Assembly: GCF_022601735.1 (NCBI RefSeq)
Contig: NZ_JAKUMM010000007.1
Coordinates: 1 to 64,000 of the forward strand
Direction of reading: 5' to 3'
Origin: Atopomonas sediminilitoris
GTDB taxonomy: Bacteria > Pseudomonadota > Gammaproteobacteria > Pseudomonadales > Pseudomonadaceae
DNA: 64,000 bases
In this document: positions 50,223 through 63,844 of the stretch, in pieces
Numbering within the stretch: the stretch's first letter is position 1
Layout: the number at the start of each line of letters is the position of its first letter
The notes under the pieces: model-generated
Seen by the model: only the letters and a program-made list of their open reading frames with translations
The model's database searches: none
Told to the model about the DNA's origin: nothing
Program-made: the position numbers and the translations under genes

Positions 50223-50818
50223 GCTTGTGCTTCCTTGATCTGCCAACACGCGACGCCAAAGGCGCTGAGCATTGCTGCGGTTTCAGCCAACGGTAAACCC
50301 ACGACGGCCGAGTAACTCCCGTGAATGGCTTGCACGAACACCGCGCCCAAGCCTTGAATAGCATAGCCGCCGGCTTTATCGCACGGCTCGCCAGTGTGCC
50401 AATACTGCGCTATTTCTGCCTCGCGCAGGGCTCTAAATTCCACATCACTGCACACTAATTGACTGCGCAGCGTCGTCTGATCGGCCACGGCGATGGCGCT
50501 TAGCACTTGGTGCCGCCTACCCGACAAGCGCAACAGCATAGCCCGAGCCTCAGCCTGATCGGCGGGTTTACCCAGGATCAAACCATCGACAATCACCGAG
50601 GTATCGGCGGCCAATACGCAGCGTGTGTCACCGGCCGGCAACTGGGCTAACACGGCGCGCGCTTTCTCTTGCGCCATGCGCTCTACGTACTGCTCGGCAG
50701 ACTCGTTGTGGCGCGGGGTTTCATCGATATGCGGCGCCAATACAGAAAAAGGCACGCCAATTTGCGTCAGCAGCTCCTGACGTCTCGGTGAGCTTGAGGC
50801 CAACACCAGTGCCGGCAT
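50219..50818 (-). CDS. maf: Maf family nucleotide pyrophosphatase (YhdE type)
   Basis: 199 residues; hydrolyses non-canonical or surplus nucleoside triphosphates (YhdE group acts on dTTP/UTP). Signature [11 protein letters not shown] at 7-17, later [12 protein letters not shown] and the C-terminal [31 protein letters not shown] overlaps the mreD stop by one base. Part of mreB-mreC-mreD-maf-rng. Confidence 0.95.
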   Translation of the reverse strand: MPALVLASSSPRRQELLTQIGVPFSVLAPHIDETPRHNESAEQYVERMAQEKARAVLAQLPAGDTRCVLAADTSVIVDGLILGKPADQAEARAMLLRLSGRRHQVLSAIAVADQTTLRSQLVCSDVEFRALREAEIAQYWHTGEPCDKAGGYAIQGLGAVFVQAIHGSYSAVVGLPLAETAAMLSAFGVACWQIKEAQA

Positions 50819-51306
50819 CAGTTCACCGCAAAACGGCGCTTAACGCCGCTGAGCAAACCGTACACCCATGGCCACACCAACACACTCACGGCAGCCGGCA
50901 GTAAGAACAACAATGTCGGCGGACGATTGCCCACCAAGGCATTGAGCCACAGCTGCAGCAATTGACTGATACCGAGCAGCATCAACAAAATCAGCGCCTG
51001 CTGCCATACTGGGAACATGCGTAAGCGCTGGTGCAAAAGCAGCACTAAGAAAGCTAACACCACCAAACACAGGGCGCCCTGCCCAAGCAGCTGGCCATAC
51101 AACACGTCTTCACACAGCCCCAGCAACCAAGCCGTGGTCATGCCGACCTTATGCGGGGTTTGTAGGCACCAAAACACCAACACCAGCGCCGGCCACAACG
51201 GGCGCACCAGTTCGAGGCTTTTCGGCATCGGCGCCACGCTAAGCAGCAAGGCAACTGCCAAACTTAGCCACACCACCCAGCCATTGTTTGCTTTAACACC
51301 AGCCAT
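50818..51306 (-). CDS. mreD: Rod-shape-determining protein MreD
   Basis: 162 residues, about five hydrophobic helices ([48 protein letters not shown]...). Inner-membrane component of the elongasome with MreC and MreB. TGATG overlaps on both ends, with the mreC stop before it and the maf start after it. Confidence 0.95.
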   Translation of the reverse strand: MAGVKANNGWVVWLSLAVALLLSVAPMPKSLELVRPLWPALVLVFWCLQTPHKVGMTTAWLLGLCEDVLYGQLLGQGALCLVVLAFLVLLLHQRLRMFPVWQQALILLMLLGISQLLQLWLNALVGNRPPTLLFLLPAAVSVLVWPWVYGLLSGVKRRFAVN

Positions 51307-52256
51307 CAGTTGTCCTCCGGAGCGGGCGCGGGAGTGGCTTCAGCACTCACAGGCGATGCTGACGCTGACTCGGCCTCATCTTGATCGGCCTTGTGTTGTG
51401 CCTCGCCGGCCTTTTCTGCGCGTTCTTCACTGCTCAGGCCGTCGCTAAACACCAACAACAAATAGCGACTGCGGTTTAACTTAGCCGTAGGCTCAGCGCG
51501 CACCACCGCAAACGGCTGACCCGAGTCGTGAATCACCTCGGTGACCAGCGCCACTGGATAACCGGCGGGAAAGCGCTGCCCCAAGCCTGAACTGACCAGC
51601 AAGTCGCCTTCGCGCACATCGGCGGTATCGGCAATGTGGCGCAACTCTAAGCGCTCGGGATTACCCGTGCCCATGGCAATGGCGCGCAAACTATTCCGGT
51701 TCACCTGCACCGGAATGTTGTGACTGCTGTCGGTGATCAGCAGTACTCGGGCGGTGTAAGGCATAACCTCCACCACTTGCCCCATCAAACCGCTGGCATC
51801 CAGCACGGGCTGACCAAGAAATACGCCATCTTGACCGCCTTTATTAATCAGCAAGCGGTGGGTAAAGGGGTTCGGGTCGACACCGATCAGCTCAGCCACC
51901 AATACGCGCTCGTCGACTAATTCGGCGGAGTTCAACAGCTCACGCAAGCGCACGTTTTGCTCAGTCAGCGAGGCCAGCTTTTGCAAACGCCGCTGCATCA
52001 ACAGCGCTTCGGCCTTCAAGCGTTCGTTCTCAGCCAGCATTTCGCTGCGGCTATTGAACTGCTCGGTGACGCTATTCCATGTGCGCACGGGCAAATCTGC
52101 CAGCCAATAAAACGGGGTCAGTACCAACGCCATTTGTTGACGGGCCGGTTTAAGCGCATCGAAACGAGCATCCACCACCATCAAGGCGACAGACAAAAAC
52201 GCAAACGCGAGCAATCGCGTGGTGAGCGCTGGCCCTTTGCTGAACAGTGGCTTAAT
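51306..52256 (-). CDS. mreC: Rod-shape-determining protein MreC (apparent AUU start)
   Basis: 316 residues if started at an ATT codon (52256..52254); 302 if started at the first canonical alternative, a TTG at 52214. Homologues begin (M)IKPLF.KGP, and the in-frame codons from the ATT read IKPLFSKGPALTTRLL, so coding clearly extends past the TTG. Between the ATT and the upstream in-frame TGA there is no ATG, GTG or TTG, and GGAG lies eight bases before the ATT. Domains: N-terminal transmembrane helix (about 14-32), coiled coil (about 70-105), MreC beta domains (about 120-270), disordered Ala/Glu/Pro tail. Scaffold linking MreB to PBP2/RodA. Confidence 0.93.
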   Translation of the reverse strand: MKPLFSKGPALTTRLLAFAFLSVALMVVDARFDALKPARQQMALVLTPFYWLADLPVRTWNSVTEQFNSRSEMLAENERLKAEALLMQRRLQKLASLTEQNVRLRELLNSAELVDERVLVAELIGVDPNPFTHRLLINKGGQDGVFLGQPVLDASGLMGQVVEVMPYTARVLLITDSSHNIPVQVNRNSLRAIAMGTGNPERLELRHIADTADVREGDLLVSSGLGQRFPAGYPVALVTEVIHDSGQPFAVVRAEPTAKLNRSRYLLLVFSDGLSSEERAEKAGEAQHKADQDEAESASASPVSAEATPAPAPEDN

Positions 52257-52264
52257 GGCGAAAT

Positions 52265-52268
52265 CTCC
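52265..52268 (-). promoter_or_regulatory. Shine-Dalgarno sequence (GGAG) deciding the mreC start
   Basis: GGAG with an eight-base gap to the ATT codon; there is no comparable site before the downstream TTG at 52214. Confidence 0.65.
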
Positions 52269-52283
52269 ACAGGTAAAAAGTCA

Positions 52284-52331
52284 AAAGCCACAAGGGGCGT
52301 GAAGCTAAGTTCACGCGCCGCTTGTGGCTTG
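52284..52331 (-). terminator. Strong hairpin between mreB and mreC
   Basis: Two stacked perfect stems, ten bp (52285-52294 with 52321-52330) and seven bp (52297-52303 with 52310-52316), loop of six. On the minus strand it is followed by TTTTGACTTTTT. It is terminator-like but lies inside an operon, so it probably makes mreB transcripts outnumber mreCD ones and/or protects the mreB 3' end. Confidence 0.75.
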
Positions 52332-52350
52332 TAGAACGGGCGCGGCGCGC

Positions 52351-53565
<1,215 letters not shown>

Positions 53566-53589
53566 CAGATCGCTGGAGTATCACCCAAG

Positions 53590-53877
53590 ATGGCGCTACA
53601 ACGCACCGACGTGGAAAAAATCGCCCACTTAGCCCGCCTCGGCTTAGGCGAGGAAGAGCTGGCCTCCACCACCGAAACACTCAATAACATTCTCGGCCTG
53701 ATTGACGCCATGCAAGCGGTTGATACCACCGGTATCGAGCCCCTGGCGCACCCGCTAGAGGCCACCCAGCGCCTGCGCGAGGATGTGGTGAGCGAGCAAA
53801 ACCAGCGTGATGCTTACCAAGCTATCGCTCCGGCGGTGGAGCAAGGCCTGTACCTCGTACCGAAGGTGATCGACTGA
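53590..53877 (+). CDS. gatC: Asp-tRNA(Asn)/Glu-tRNA(Gln) amidotransferase subunit C
   Basis: 95 residues; small subunit that wraps around GatA and stabilises the GatCAB complex. Typical opening [24 protein letters not shown]. Start at 53590 is set by homology and GGAG 11 bases upstream. TGATG overlap with gatA. Presence of gatCAB implies indirect synthesis of Asn-tRNA and/or Gln-tRNA. Confidence 0.96.
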   Translation: MALQRTDVEKIAHLARLGLGEEELASTTETLNNILGLIDAMQAVDTTGIEPLAHPLEATQRLREDVVSEQNQRDAYQAIAPAVEQGLYLVPKVID

Positions 53878-55334
53878 TGGATCTGCATACCTTAACCCTA
53901 CGCCAGATTGGTGACGGCCTGCGCGACAAGCAGTTCTCTGCCGAAGAACTGACCCGCACCTTGCTCGCCCGCATCAAGCAACAGAACAGTCGCACCAATG
54001 CTTTTATTACCGTCACCGGCGAGTCTGCGCTGGAGCAAGCGCGCGCCGCCGATGCCCGCCGCGCCAACGGTGAAAACGGCGCACTGCTTGGCGCGCCAAT
54101 CGCCCACAAAGACTTGTTCTGCACCCAAGGCGTGCGCACCAGTTGCGGCTCGAAAATGCTCGACAACTTTATCGCCCCCTACAACGCCACCGCAGTCGAA
54201 AAACTCGCCAACGCCGGCTGCGTTAGCTTGGGTAAAACCAACATGGACGAGTTCGCCATGGGCTCATCCAACGCCTCCAGTTATTACGGCGCGGTGCACA
54301 ACCCCTGGCAACTGGACTGCATCCCCGGCGGCTCCTCCGGCGGCTCTGCGGCGGCGATTGCCGCGCGCATGGTGCCCGCGGCCACCGGCACGGACACCGG
54401 CGGCTCGATTCGCCAGCCGGCCGCGCTGTGCGGCCTGACTGGCCTTAAGCCAACCTACGGCCGTGTATCGCGCTGGGGCATGGTGGCGTATGCCTCCAGC
54501 CTCGACCAAGGTGGCCCGATGGCACGTGACGCCTATGATTGCGCGCTGCTACTGGGCGCCATGGCCGGCTTTGACCCCAAAGACTCCACCTGCGTGGATC
54601 AGCCGGTCGACGATTACCTCGCCCAGCTCGATCAGCCCCTCAAAGGTCTGAAAATCGGCTTGCCGAAAGAGTATTTTGGCGGCGGCCTCGACAGCCGTAT
54701 CGGCACCGCGACCCATGCCGCCGTGGCAGAGCTAGAAAAGCTCGGCGCCAGCGTTAAAGAAATCAGCCTGCCCAACCTGCAGCACGCCATTGCCGCGTAC
54801 TACGTGATCGCGCCGGCGGAGGCTTCGTCCAACCTGTCGCGCTTTGATGGCGTGCGCTATGGCCACCGCTGCGACAACCCCAGCGACTTGAGCGATCTGT
54901 ACAAGCGTTCGCGTAGCGAAGGCTTTGGCAGCGAAGTCAAACGCCGCATCATGGTCGGCACCTATGCGCTGTCCGCCGGCTACTACGACGCCTACTACAT
55001 CAAAGCACAACAAATTCGTCGTCTGATCAAAAACGACTTTATCGCCGCGTTCAAAGAGGTCGATGTGATCATGGGCCCCACCACCCCCAACCCTGCGTGG
55101 GCTCTGGGCGCCAAGGGCAACGATCCTGTCGCCGAATATCTGGAAGACATCTACACCATCACCGCCAACCTCGCAGGGCTACCCGGCATTTCCATGCCCG
55201 CAGGCTTTGTCGATGGCTTGCCGGTGGGCGTGCAGTTGCTTGCCCCCTACTTCCAAGAAGGCCGCCTGTTGAATATTGCGCACCAATATCAACAAGTGAC
55301 TGACTGGCACCTACAAGCCCCCACCGGATTCTGA
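53877..55334 (+). CDS. gatA: Asp-tRNA(Asn)/Glu-tRNA(Gln) amidotransferase subunit A
   Basis: 485-residue amidase-signature enzyme releasing ammonia from glutamine for GatB. The Ser-cisSer-Lys triad is present: Lys78 ([10 protein letters not shown]), Ser153 ([10 protein letters not shown]) and Ser177 ([11 protein letters not shown]). Complete length; one-base overlap with gatC and 11 bases before gatB. Confidence 0.98.
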   Translation: MDLHTLTLRQIGDGLRDKQFSAEELTRTLLARIKQQNSRTNAFITVTGESALEQARAADARRANGENGALLGAPIAHKDLFCTQGVRTSCGSKMLDNFIAPYNATAVEKLANAGCVSLGKTNMDEFAMGSSNASSYYGAVHNPWQLDCIPGGSSGGSAAAIAARMVPAATGTDTGGSIRQPAALCGLTGLKPTYGRVSRWGMVAYASSLDQGGPMARDAYDCALLLGAMAGFDPKDSTCVDQPVDDYLAQLDQPLKGLKIGLPKEYFGGGLDSRIGTATHAAVAELEKLGASVKEISLPNLQHAIAAYYVIAPAEASSNLSRFDGVRYGHRCDNPSDLSDLYKRSRSEGFGSEVKRRIMVGTYALSAGYYDAYYIKAQQIRRLIKNDFIAAFKEVDVIMGPTTPNPAWALGAKGNDPVAEYLEDIYTITANLAGLPGISMPAGFVDGLPVGVQLLAPYFQEGRLLNIAHQYQQVTDWHLQAPTGF

Positions 55335-55345
55335 GGAAGCACCAC

Positions 55346-56791
55346 ATGCAATGGGAAACCGTGATCGGGCTGGAAATTCACGCACAGCTCGCCACCCAAT
55401 CGAAGATTTTTTCCGGCAGCGCCACCACCTTTGGTGCCGACGCCAACACCCAAGCCAGCCTGGTTGACTTGGCCATGCCCGGCACCTTGCCGGTGCTGAA
55501 CAAAACCGCCGTGGAAATGGCGCTGAAGTTTGGCTTGGCCATCGATGCCGAACTGGGCATGACCAACATCTTCGCGCGTAAGAACTACTTCTACCCTGAT
55601 CTCCCCAAGGGCTACCAGACCAGCCAAATGGACGACCCTGTGGTCGGCAAAGGTCATCTGGACATCACCTTGGAAGATGGCACCGTCAAGCGCATCGGCA
55701 TCACCCGCGCGCACTTAGAAGAAGACGCCGGCAAAAGCCTGCACGAAGACTTCCACGGCATGAGCGGCATCGACTTAAACCGCGCCGGCACACCGCTGCT
55801 AGAAATCGTCTCCGAGCCGGATATCCGCTCGGCCAAAGAGGCGGTCGCCTACGTGAAAGCGATTCACGCACTGGTGCGCTACTTAGGCATTTGCGACGGC
55901 AACATGGCCGAAGGCTCGCTGCGCTGCGACTGCAACGTCTCGGTACGCCCCAAAGGCCAAGCCGAGTTCGGCACCCGCGCCGAGATCAAGAACGTTAACT
56001 CGTTCCGCTTTATCGAAAAGGCCATCAACCACGAAGTACAACGCCAAATCGAGCTGATCGAAGACGGCGGCAAAGTGGTGCAGGAAACCCGTCTGTACGA
56101 CCCCAACAAAGACCAGACCCGCTCAATGCGCAGCAAGGAAGAAGCCAACGACTACCGTTACTTCCCCTGCCCTGATTTGCTGCCGGTGGTGCTCGACCCC
56201 GCCACGATCGAGCAACTGCGCGGCGAGCTGCCTGAGCTGCCACCACAAAAGTGCGCACGTTTCCAAAGCGCCTATGGCCTCTCGGCTTACGATGCCAGCG
56301 TGCTGTCAGCCAGCCGCGAATTGGCTGACTACTTCGAGGCGGTCAATCAGGTGTGTAACGACGCCAAATTAGCGGCCAACTGGGTCATGGGTGAGCTGTC
56401 CAGCTTGCTCAATAAAGACAACCTCGACATCGAGCAATCACCGGTTAGCGCCGCGCAACTGGGCGGCATGCTCCTGCGCATCCAAGACAACACCATCAGC
56501 GGCAAAATCGCCAAGATGGTGTTTGAAGCGATGGCCGCCGGCGAAGGCGATGCCGACCAGATCATCGAGAGCAAAGGCCTCAAGCAAGTCACTGATAGTG
56601 GCGCCATTGAAAGCATGCTCGATGACGTCTTAGCGGCCAATGCCGAGCAAGTACAGCAATACCGCGACAGCGATGAAGCCAAGCGCGGCAAAATGTTTGG
56701 CTTCTTCGTGGGCCAAGCCATGCGTGCCTCCAAAGGCAAAGCCAACCCACAACAAGTGAACGAATTACTGAAAAAGAAACTCGAAGGCTGA
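55346..56791 (+). CDS. gatB: Asp-tRNA(Asn)/Glu-tRNA(Gln) amidotransferase subunit B
   Basis: 481 residues; phosphorylates the misacylated tRNA and amidates it. Opening [45 protein letters not shown] and the C-terminal YqeY-like domain (about 330-480) are all standard. GAGGAA precedes the ATG. Ends the gatCAB operon at a strong terminator. Confidence 0.98.
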   Translation: MQWETVIGLEIHAQLATQSKIFSGSATTFGADANTQASLVDLAMPGTLPVLNKTAVEMALKFGLAIDAELGMTNIFARKNYFYPDLPKGYQTSQMDDPVVGKGHLDITLEDGTVKRIGITRAHLEEDAGKSLHEDFHGMSGIDLNRAGTPLLEIVSEPDIRSAKEAVAYVKAIHALVRYLGICDGNMAEGSLRCDCNVSVRPKGQAEFGTRAEIKNVNSFRFIEKAINHEVQRQIELIEDGGKVVQETRLYDPNKDQTRSMRSKEEANDYRYFPCPDLLPVVLDPATIEQLRGELPELPPQKCARFQSAYGLSAYDASVLSASRELADYFEAVNQVCNDAKLAANWVMGELSSLLNKDNLDIEQSPVSAAQLGGMLLRIQDNTISGKIAKMVFEAMAAGEGDADQIIESKGLKQVTDSGAIESMLDDVLAANAEQVQQYRDSDEAKRGKMFGFFVGQAMRASKGKANPQQVNELLKKKLEG

Positions 56792-56796
56792 TGCAA

Positions 56797-56830
56797 CAGA
56801 GCCCAGCCCACCCGGCTGGGCTCTGAATTT
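56797..56830 (+). terminator. Intrinsic terminator after gatB
   Basis: Twelve-bp perfect stem (56797-56808 with 56814-56825) starting five bases after the stop and followed by AATTT. Confidence 0.8.
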
Positions 56831-56865
56831 GCGGCCCACCACGCCGCGCCTACTTGAGATTTTCC

Positions 56866-57711
56866 ATGACCGTTGCAAGCAGTATCAGCTGGTTTGAAGC
56901 CGCCCTTCTGGGCCTGATTCAAGGCCTGACCGAATTTTTACCGATTTCCTCCAGCGCTCATCTGCGCCTACTAGGCCCTATGCTGCCTTCGGGTGCAGAC
57001 CCCGGCGCTGCCTTCACCGCCATCACGCAGATTGGTACCGAGTTAGCCGTACTGATCTACTTTCGCCATGATATTTGGCGCATCGCCAACGCGTGGCTGC
57101 GCTCTTTAGGGCAACGCCAGCAAGCCCTTGAGCCCGATGCACGCATGGGCTGGCTGGTGATCTTGGGCAGTTTGCCGATCGGCATCTTGGGCCTGTTATT
57201 CCAAGACGCCATCGAAACCTATCTGCGCAATCTGTACCTCACCGCGATCATGCTGATTGTGTTCGGCATTCTGCTGGGCATTGCCGATCGCTACGCGCCA
57301 CAACGCAAGCCTCTCGCCAAGCTGACATGGCGCGACGGCATTGTGTTTGGCTTTGCCCAAGCCATGGCCCTGATACCCGGCGTATCCCGCTCTGGCGGCA
57401 CCATCACCGCCGGGTTAATCATGGGTTATACCCGTGAGGCTGCCGCACGCTATTCGTTTTTGCTCGCCGTGCCGGCAGTGTTTGCCTCCGGCCTGTACCA
57501 GCTTTACAAAAGCTGGGGCGTTGATGGCCCCGTCGCCGCAGGGCCTACCGCGCTGGCCACGGTAATTGCCTTTGCCGTCGGCTACGGCGTGATCGTGCTG
57601 TTCTTGCGCATTGTCAGTAGCCGTGGCTTCTGGCCTTTCGTGCTTTATCGCGTGGTCTTAGGCAGCTTCATTTTGGTGCTTCTCAGCGCCGGCGTACTGC
57701 AGCCGCTATAG
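56866..57711 (+). CDS. uppP: Undecaprenyl-diphosphate phosphatase (BacA family)
   Basis: 281 residues, about eight hydrophobic helices; recycles the lipid carrier of peptidoglycan and O-antigen and gives bacitracin tolerance. Both catalytic motifs are present: [15 protein letters not shown] (E-rich motif) and [10 protein letters not shown] (PGxSRSxxT). Start at 56866 (MTVASSISW) is favoured over a TTG 12 bases earlier. Ribosome site weak (GAGA). Confidence 0.96.
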   Translation: MTVASSISWFEAALLGLIQGLTEFLPISSSAHLRLLGPMLPSGADPGAAFTAITQIGTELAVLIYFRHDIWRIANAWLRSLGQRQQALEPDARMGWLVILGSLPIGILGLLFQDAIETYLRNLYLTAIMLIVFGILLGIADRYAPQRKPLAKLTWRDGIVFGFAQAMALIPGVSRSGGTITAGLIMGYTREAAARYSFLLAVPAVFASGLYQLYKSWGVDGPVAAGPTALATVIAFAVGYGVIVLFLRIVSSRGFWPFVLYRVVLGSFILVLLSAGVLQPL

Positions 57712-60216
<2,505 letters not shown>

Positions 60217-60224
60217 GCGACTCA

Positions 60225-60270
60225 CGCAAGCCCCGCGCCGCTGTTTACAACGGCGCGGGGCTTGCGTCTT
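60225..60270 (+). terminator. Intrinsic terminator after katG
   Basis: Sixteen-bp perfect stem (60225-60240 with 60251-60266, ten-base loop) beginning eight bases after the stop; short T-rich TCTTT tail. Confidence 0.88.
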
Positions 60271-60343
60271 TGGCCCGACGCTTGAGAAAAGCGCAGCGCC
60301 TGCGGACAATGAGCTCCTCATACCGCGTTATCTGAGCTGATTG

Positions 60344-61432
60344 ATGAACTTAACCCTTGTGTTACTGCTGGTCGCTGGCCTGGTGTTGTTGGTTGCCGGT
60401 GCCGAGGTATTAGTCCGCGGCGCCGCGCGTTTGGCGGCCACCTTTGGTATTCCACCGCTGGTCATCGGCTTGACTGTTGTCGCCTTCGGCACCAGCGCTC
60501 CTGAAACCGCTGTCAGCGTGCAAGCCGCGTGGAATGACAGTGGCGATATCGCCATCGGCAACGTAATCGGCAGCAATATCGCCAACGTGTTGTTGATCTT
60601 AGGGGCCACGGCTCTGGTGATTCCCTTGTTGGTATCAAAACAACTCATTCGCATCGATTTGCCGATCATGCTGGCCGCCAGCGTACTGGTTTATCTGTTG
60701 GGGCTCGACGGCCAACTAAGCCGCCTAGAAGGTGCCATTTTGTTTGCTGGCGTGGTGGCCTACAGCGCGTTTCAAGTGATCAAAGGCCGGCGCGACAGCG
60801 CGGCCGAGCAAGCCAATGACGATGAATTTGCCGAAGAGTTTGGCCAAGTGAGCCAAGGCCGCTGGGGCTGGCTAAAAGACGCACTGTTCATTGTGCTCGG
60901 TTTAGTAATGCTGGTCGGCGGCTCACAGTTTTTGGTCGAAGGCGCTGTGCAACTGGCACGCCTGTGGGGCTTGTCCGAGCTGGTCATCGGCCTCACTGTG
61001 GTCGCCATCGGCACCTCATTACCGGAGCTGGCCACCTCGATCATGGCTGCGTTCAAAGGCGAGCGCGACATTGCCGTGGGCAATATCGTCGGCAGCAATA
61101 TTTTTAACCTGTTGTGCGTTTTGGGCTTGGCCAGCTTGGTCGCGCCCTCCCCCATTCCCGTGGCGGCCAATGCTTTATCGTTTGATTTCCCGGTGATGAT
61201 TGCCGTGGCCTTTGCTTGCCTGCCGATTTTCTTCAGCGGCTACCTGATCAAACGCTGGGAAGGCGCTTTGTTTTTAGCGTTTTACGCACTCTACACCACG
61301 TATTTGATCATGCAGGCGGCCAACGCCAGCCAGCTCGAACTGTTCCAACAGAGCATGCTGCTGTTTGTCCTCCCCCTGACCGCCTTAACCCTTGCCATGG
61401 TCAGCGTACGCGCTTGGCGCCAGCAAGATTAA
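60344..61432 (+). CDS. Calcium/sodium antiporter, CaCA/YrbG family
   Basis: 362 residues with about ten hydrophobic helices and two inverted alpha-repeat motifs: VIGLTVVAFGTSAPETAVSV with NVIGSNIANVLLILG in the first half, and VIGLTVVAIGTSLPELATSIMAA with NIVGSNIFNLLCVLG in the second. These line the ion path in Na+/Ca2+ exchangers. Start at the ATG 60344 (a TTG lies three bases upstream). In Pseudomonas and E. coli such genes often neighbour kdsD; here it is about 28 kb away. Confidence 0.93.
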   Translation: MNLTLVLLLVAGLVLLVAGAEVLVRGAARLAATFGIPPLVIGLTVVAFGTSAPETAVSVQAAWNDSGDIAIGNVIGSNIANVLLILGATALVIPLLVSKQLIRIDLPIMLAASVLVYLLGLDGQLSRLEGAILFAGVVAYSAFQVIKGRRDSAAEQANDDEFAEEFGQVSQGRWGWLKDALFIVLGLVMLVGGSQFLVEGAVQLARLWGLSELVIGLTVVAIGTSLPELATSIMAAFKGERDIAVGNIVGSNIFNLLCVLGLASLVAPSPIPVAANALSFDFPVMIAVAFACLPIFFSGYLIKRWEGALFLAFYALYTTYLIMQAANASQLELFQQSMLLFVLPLTALTLAMVSVRAWRQQD

Positions 61433-61459
61433 CCACTGACTCAAACCAGGAGAGCGACG

Positions 61460-61834
61460 ATGAGCGAGCGTGCCGAGCAAGGCCTTAACATCCGCCGCGA
61501 AGTAATGGGCGATGCGTTTGTTGAACGCGCCATCGCCAACACCACCGAATTTACTGCACCGCTGCAGCAGCTGGTGAATGAGAATGCTTGGGGCACCGTT
61601 TGGGCACGCGACGGTTTACCTCGACAGACTCGCTCGCTGATCACCATTGCCATGCTGGCGGCCCTGAAATGCCCGCAAGAGCTTAAAGGCCATGTGCGCG
61701 GCGCTCTGAATAACGGTTGCAGCGTGGAGGAAATCCGCGAAGTGCTGCTGCATGCTGCTATATATGCAGGTGTGCCGGCATCGATTGACGCCTTCCGCGC
61801 GGCACAAGAGGTTATCGACCAACACTCTGCCTAA
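61460..61834 (+). CDS. Carboxymuconolactone decarboxylase family protein (PcaC-like)
   Basis: 124 residues with the PcaC-like block LKGHVRGALNNGCSVEEIREVLLHAAIYAGVPASIDAF. PcaC decarboxylates 4-carboxymuconolactone in the protocatechuate branch of the beta-ketoadipate pathway, but no other pca gene is in the window, so the substrate is uncertain. No AhpD-type CxxC is present, which argues against an alkylhydroperoxidase role. AGGAGAGCGACG precedes the ATG. Nine bases before the diguanylate cyclase gene. Confidence 0.88.
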   Translation: MSERAEQGLNIRREVMGDAFVERAIANTTEFTAPLQQLVNENAWGTVWARDGLPRQTRSLITIAMLAALKCPQELKGHVRGALNNGCSVEEIREVLLHAAIYAGVPASIDAFRAAQEVIDQHSA

Positions 61835-61843
61835 GGACCCGCC

Positions 61844-63076
61844 ATGGCCGCCGTTTTGGTAATCGAAGACAGCCCGCTGATCCTGAAAATTCTCGGGCAT
61901 ATGTTTCGCCGCACACCAGCATACGAGGCCGTGTTCTGCGCCTCGATGCTGGAGGCGGAAATCCTCCTCGATAGCGCCGAGCACTTTGTCGCTGCCGTGG
62001 TCGACCTCAACCTGCCCGACGCCCCGCACGGCGAAGCGGTGGACTTAGTACTCAAGCATCGCGTGCCGTGCATCGTGTTGTCAGGCAACCAAGATGAGCA
62101 GCGCCGCGAGGAGTTGTTACTTAAGGGCGTGGTCGATTATGTGTTCAAAGAAAGCCAGCAATCCTACGACTACGTGTTTCACCTGCTCGGCCGACTCAGC
62201 AAAAACACCCAGATTAAAATCTTGATTGCTGATGATTCCTCCGCCACGCGCACGTTCATCTCGCAATGTCTCAAGGCCCAACGCTACCAACTGCTGCAAG
62301 CGGAAAACGGCCAACAAGCTCTCGCTCTGCTGGAGCAGCATCCCGATGTGCGCCTCTTGATCACCGACTACAACATGCCGCAGATGGATGGCATTGAGCT
62401 GGTCAAACACCTGCGCCATGAGCAACAACGCAAGAAACTGTCGATCATTGCCCTATCCGCTGAAAACGAAAGCTACATCAGCGCACGCTTTATTAAGCAC
62501 GGTGCCGACGATTTCCTGCGCAAGCCGTTCTTCCCCGAAGAGTTGCACATCCGCGTGATGCACTGCCTTGAGCGGCAAGAGCTGATTGAGCAGCTGTACC
62601 AGTTGGCGCACTGCGACGCGCTCACGGGGCTGTTTAATCGCCGGCATTTTTTCAATCACGCGCCGGCACTGCTCAAGCAGGCGCACGATGCGCAACAAAG
62701 CGTGTGCGTGGCCATGCTGGATATCGACTTTTTTAAGCGAGTGAACGACAACTACGGCCATGACGTGGGTGATGTGGTCATCCAACGCTTTGCCAATTTG
62801 CTACAGGAGAACTTTCAAGACGCCCTGCTCGCACGCCTTGGCGGCGAAGAGTTCGCTTTGTTAGTGCTCAACCAAAGTGCCTCCAGCCTTGCCGCCGAGC
62901 TGGATGATCTGCGCGAACAGTGCGCGTTGATCGAATACGGTCAAAGTGGCGCGCCGGAGCTTTCTTACAGCGCAGGCGTTTGCGCACAAGGCGCGGATAT
63001 TGATGAGCTGCTTAAAGGCGCCGACGAATTACTCTACGACGCCAAACAAGCGGGGCGCGGTCGCTGCTGCTACTAG
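61844..63076 (+). CDS. Two-receiver response regulator with GGDEF diguanylate cyclase domain
   Basis: 410 residues. REC1 (about 3-120) has acidic Asp9, acceptor Asp54 (VVDLNLPD), Ser80 and Lys102. REC2 (about 125-240) has Asp130/Asp131, acceptor Asp175 (LITDYNMPQMDG), Ser205 and Lys227 (LRKPFF). Both therefore look phosphorylatable. The GGDEF domain (about 250-408) has an intact GGEEF at 333-337, so c-di-GMP synthesis is expected; the RxxD inhibitory site is not present (FQDA there). Same order as PleD-like or WspR-like regulators but with tandem receivers. No kinase gene is adjacent. Follows the CMD gene by nine bases. Confidence 0.93.
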   Translation: MAAVLVIEDSPLILKILGHMFRRTPAYEAVFCASMLEAEILLDSAEHFVAAVVDLNLPDAPHGEAVDLVLKHRVPCIVLSGNQDEQRREELLLKGVVDYVFKESQQSYDYVFHLLGRLSKNTQIKILIADDSSATRTFISQCLKAQRYQLLQAENGQQALALLEQHPDVRLLITDYNMPQMDGIELVKHLRHEQQRKKLSIIALSAENESYISARFIKHGADDFLRKPFFPEELHIRVMHCLERQELIEQLYQLAHCDALTGLFNRRHFFNHAPALLKQAHDAQQSVCVAMLDIDFFKRVNDNYGHDVGDVVIQRFANLLQENFQDALLARLGGEEFALLVLNQSASSLAAELDDLREQCALIEYGQSGAPELSYSAGVCAQGADIDELLKGADELLYDAKQAGRGRCCY

Positions 63077-63116
63077 CCCGACAAACAACGAAAACCCAGA
63101 CTGGGAGTACTCCGGC

Positions 63117-63758
63117 TTATTGCCCACGGGCATCAGCAGCACTGAGCACCAACTGCACACCCAGCCCCACCAGCACGACGCCCATCACCCGATCAAACCA
63201 ATGCCCCATACGCGCAAAACCGGCGCGCACACGCGTTTGACTGAACAGCATGGCCACCAAGGTAAACCACGCCCCAGTAGCCAGCGCCAGATACACGCCA
63301 TAAGCGCCTTGCACCAACACGGGGGTGTTGTGGCTGATCACCAAGGTAAACAGCGACAAAAAGAACAATGTCGCCTTAGGGTTTAAGCCGTTGGTGATGA
63401 AGCCCAAGCTAAAGCTTTGCCAAGCGCTCATCGCGTGCGCAGGCTGCTGGGCAATGTTGGCGGCCTCTGGATTGGCCTTGGCGCGTAACGCCTTGATGCC
63501 AATCCAGACCAAATACGCCGCCGCTAAATACTTCAGCACGTTAAAGGCGACAATCGACTGCGACACAATCAAGCCGATACCGAGCAATGAGTACGCCACG
63601 TGCACCAAAATACCGGCGCCCACGCCCCATGCGGTCAACAACCCAGCGCGACGGCCTTGACTGACGCTCTCACGCACCACCACGGCGAAATCCGGGCCGG
63701 GGCTGGCCACTGCCAACAAATGAACCAGCGCGACGGTGAAAAATTCTGTCCAGTACAT
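63117..63758 (-). CDS. LysE/RhtB family amino-acid exporter
   Basis: 213 residues, about six hydrophobic helices. The family motif LLAVASPGPDFAVVVRESVSQGRRAGLLTAWGVGAG is near the N-terminus, with GFITNGLNPKATLFFLSLF in the middle. Exports amino acids such as lysine, threonine or homoserine; substrate cannot be told. AAGGA precedes the ATG. Convergent with the diguanylate cyclase, 40 bases apart, and divergent from the dehydrogenase. Confidence 0.93.
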   Translation of the reverse strand: MYWTEFFTVALVHLLAVASPGPDFAVVVRESVSQGRRAGLLTAWGVGAGILVHVAYSLLGIGLIVSQSIVAFNVLKYLAAAYLVWIGIKALRAKANPEAANIAQQPAHAMSAWQSFSLGFITNGLNPKATLFFLSLFTLVISHNTPVLVQGAYGVYLALATGAWFTLVAMLFSQTRVRAGFARMGHWFDRVMGVVLVGLGVQLVLSAADARGQ

Positions 63759-63844
63759 GTTTGGCTTCCTTAACCAATGGCTTTACTGTGCGGCATCAGT
63801 CTAAACCGGCGCGCCACGCCATGTAACCCAGTCAAGGAGCCGCC

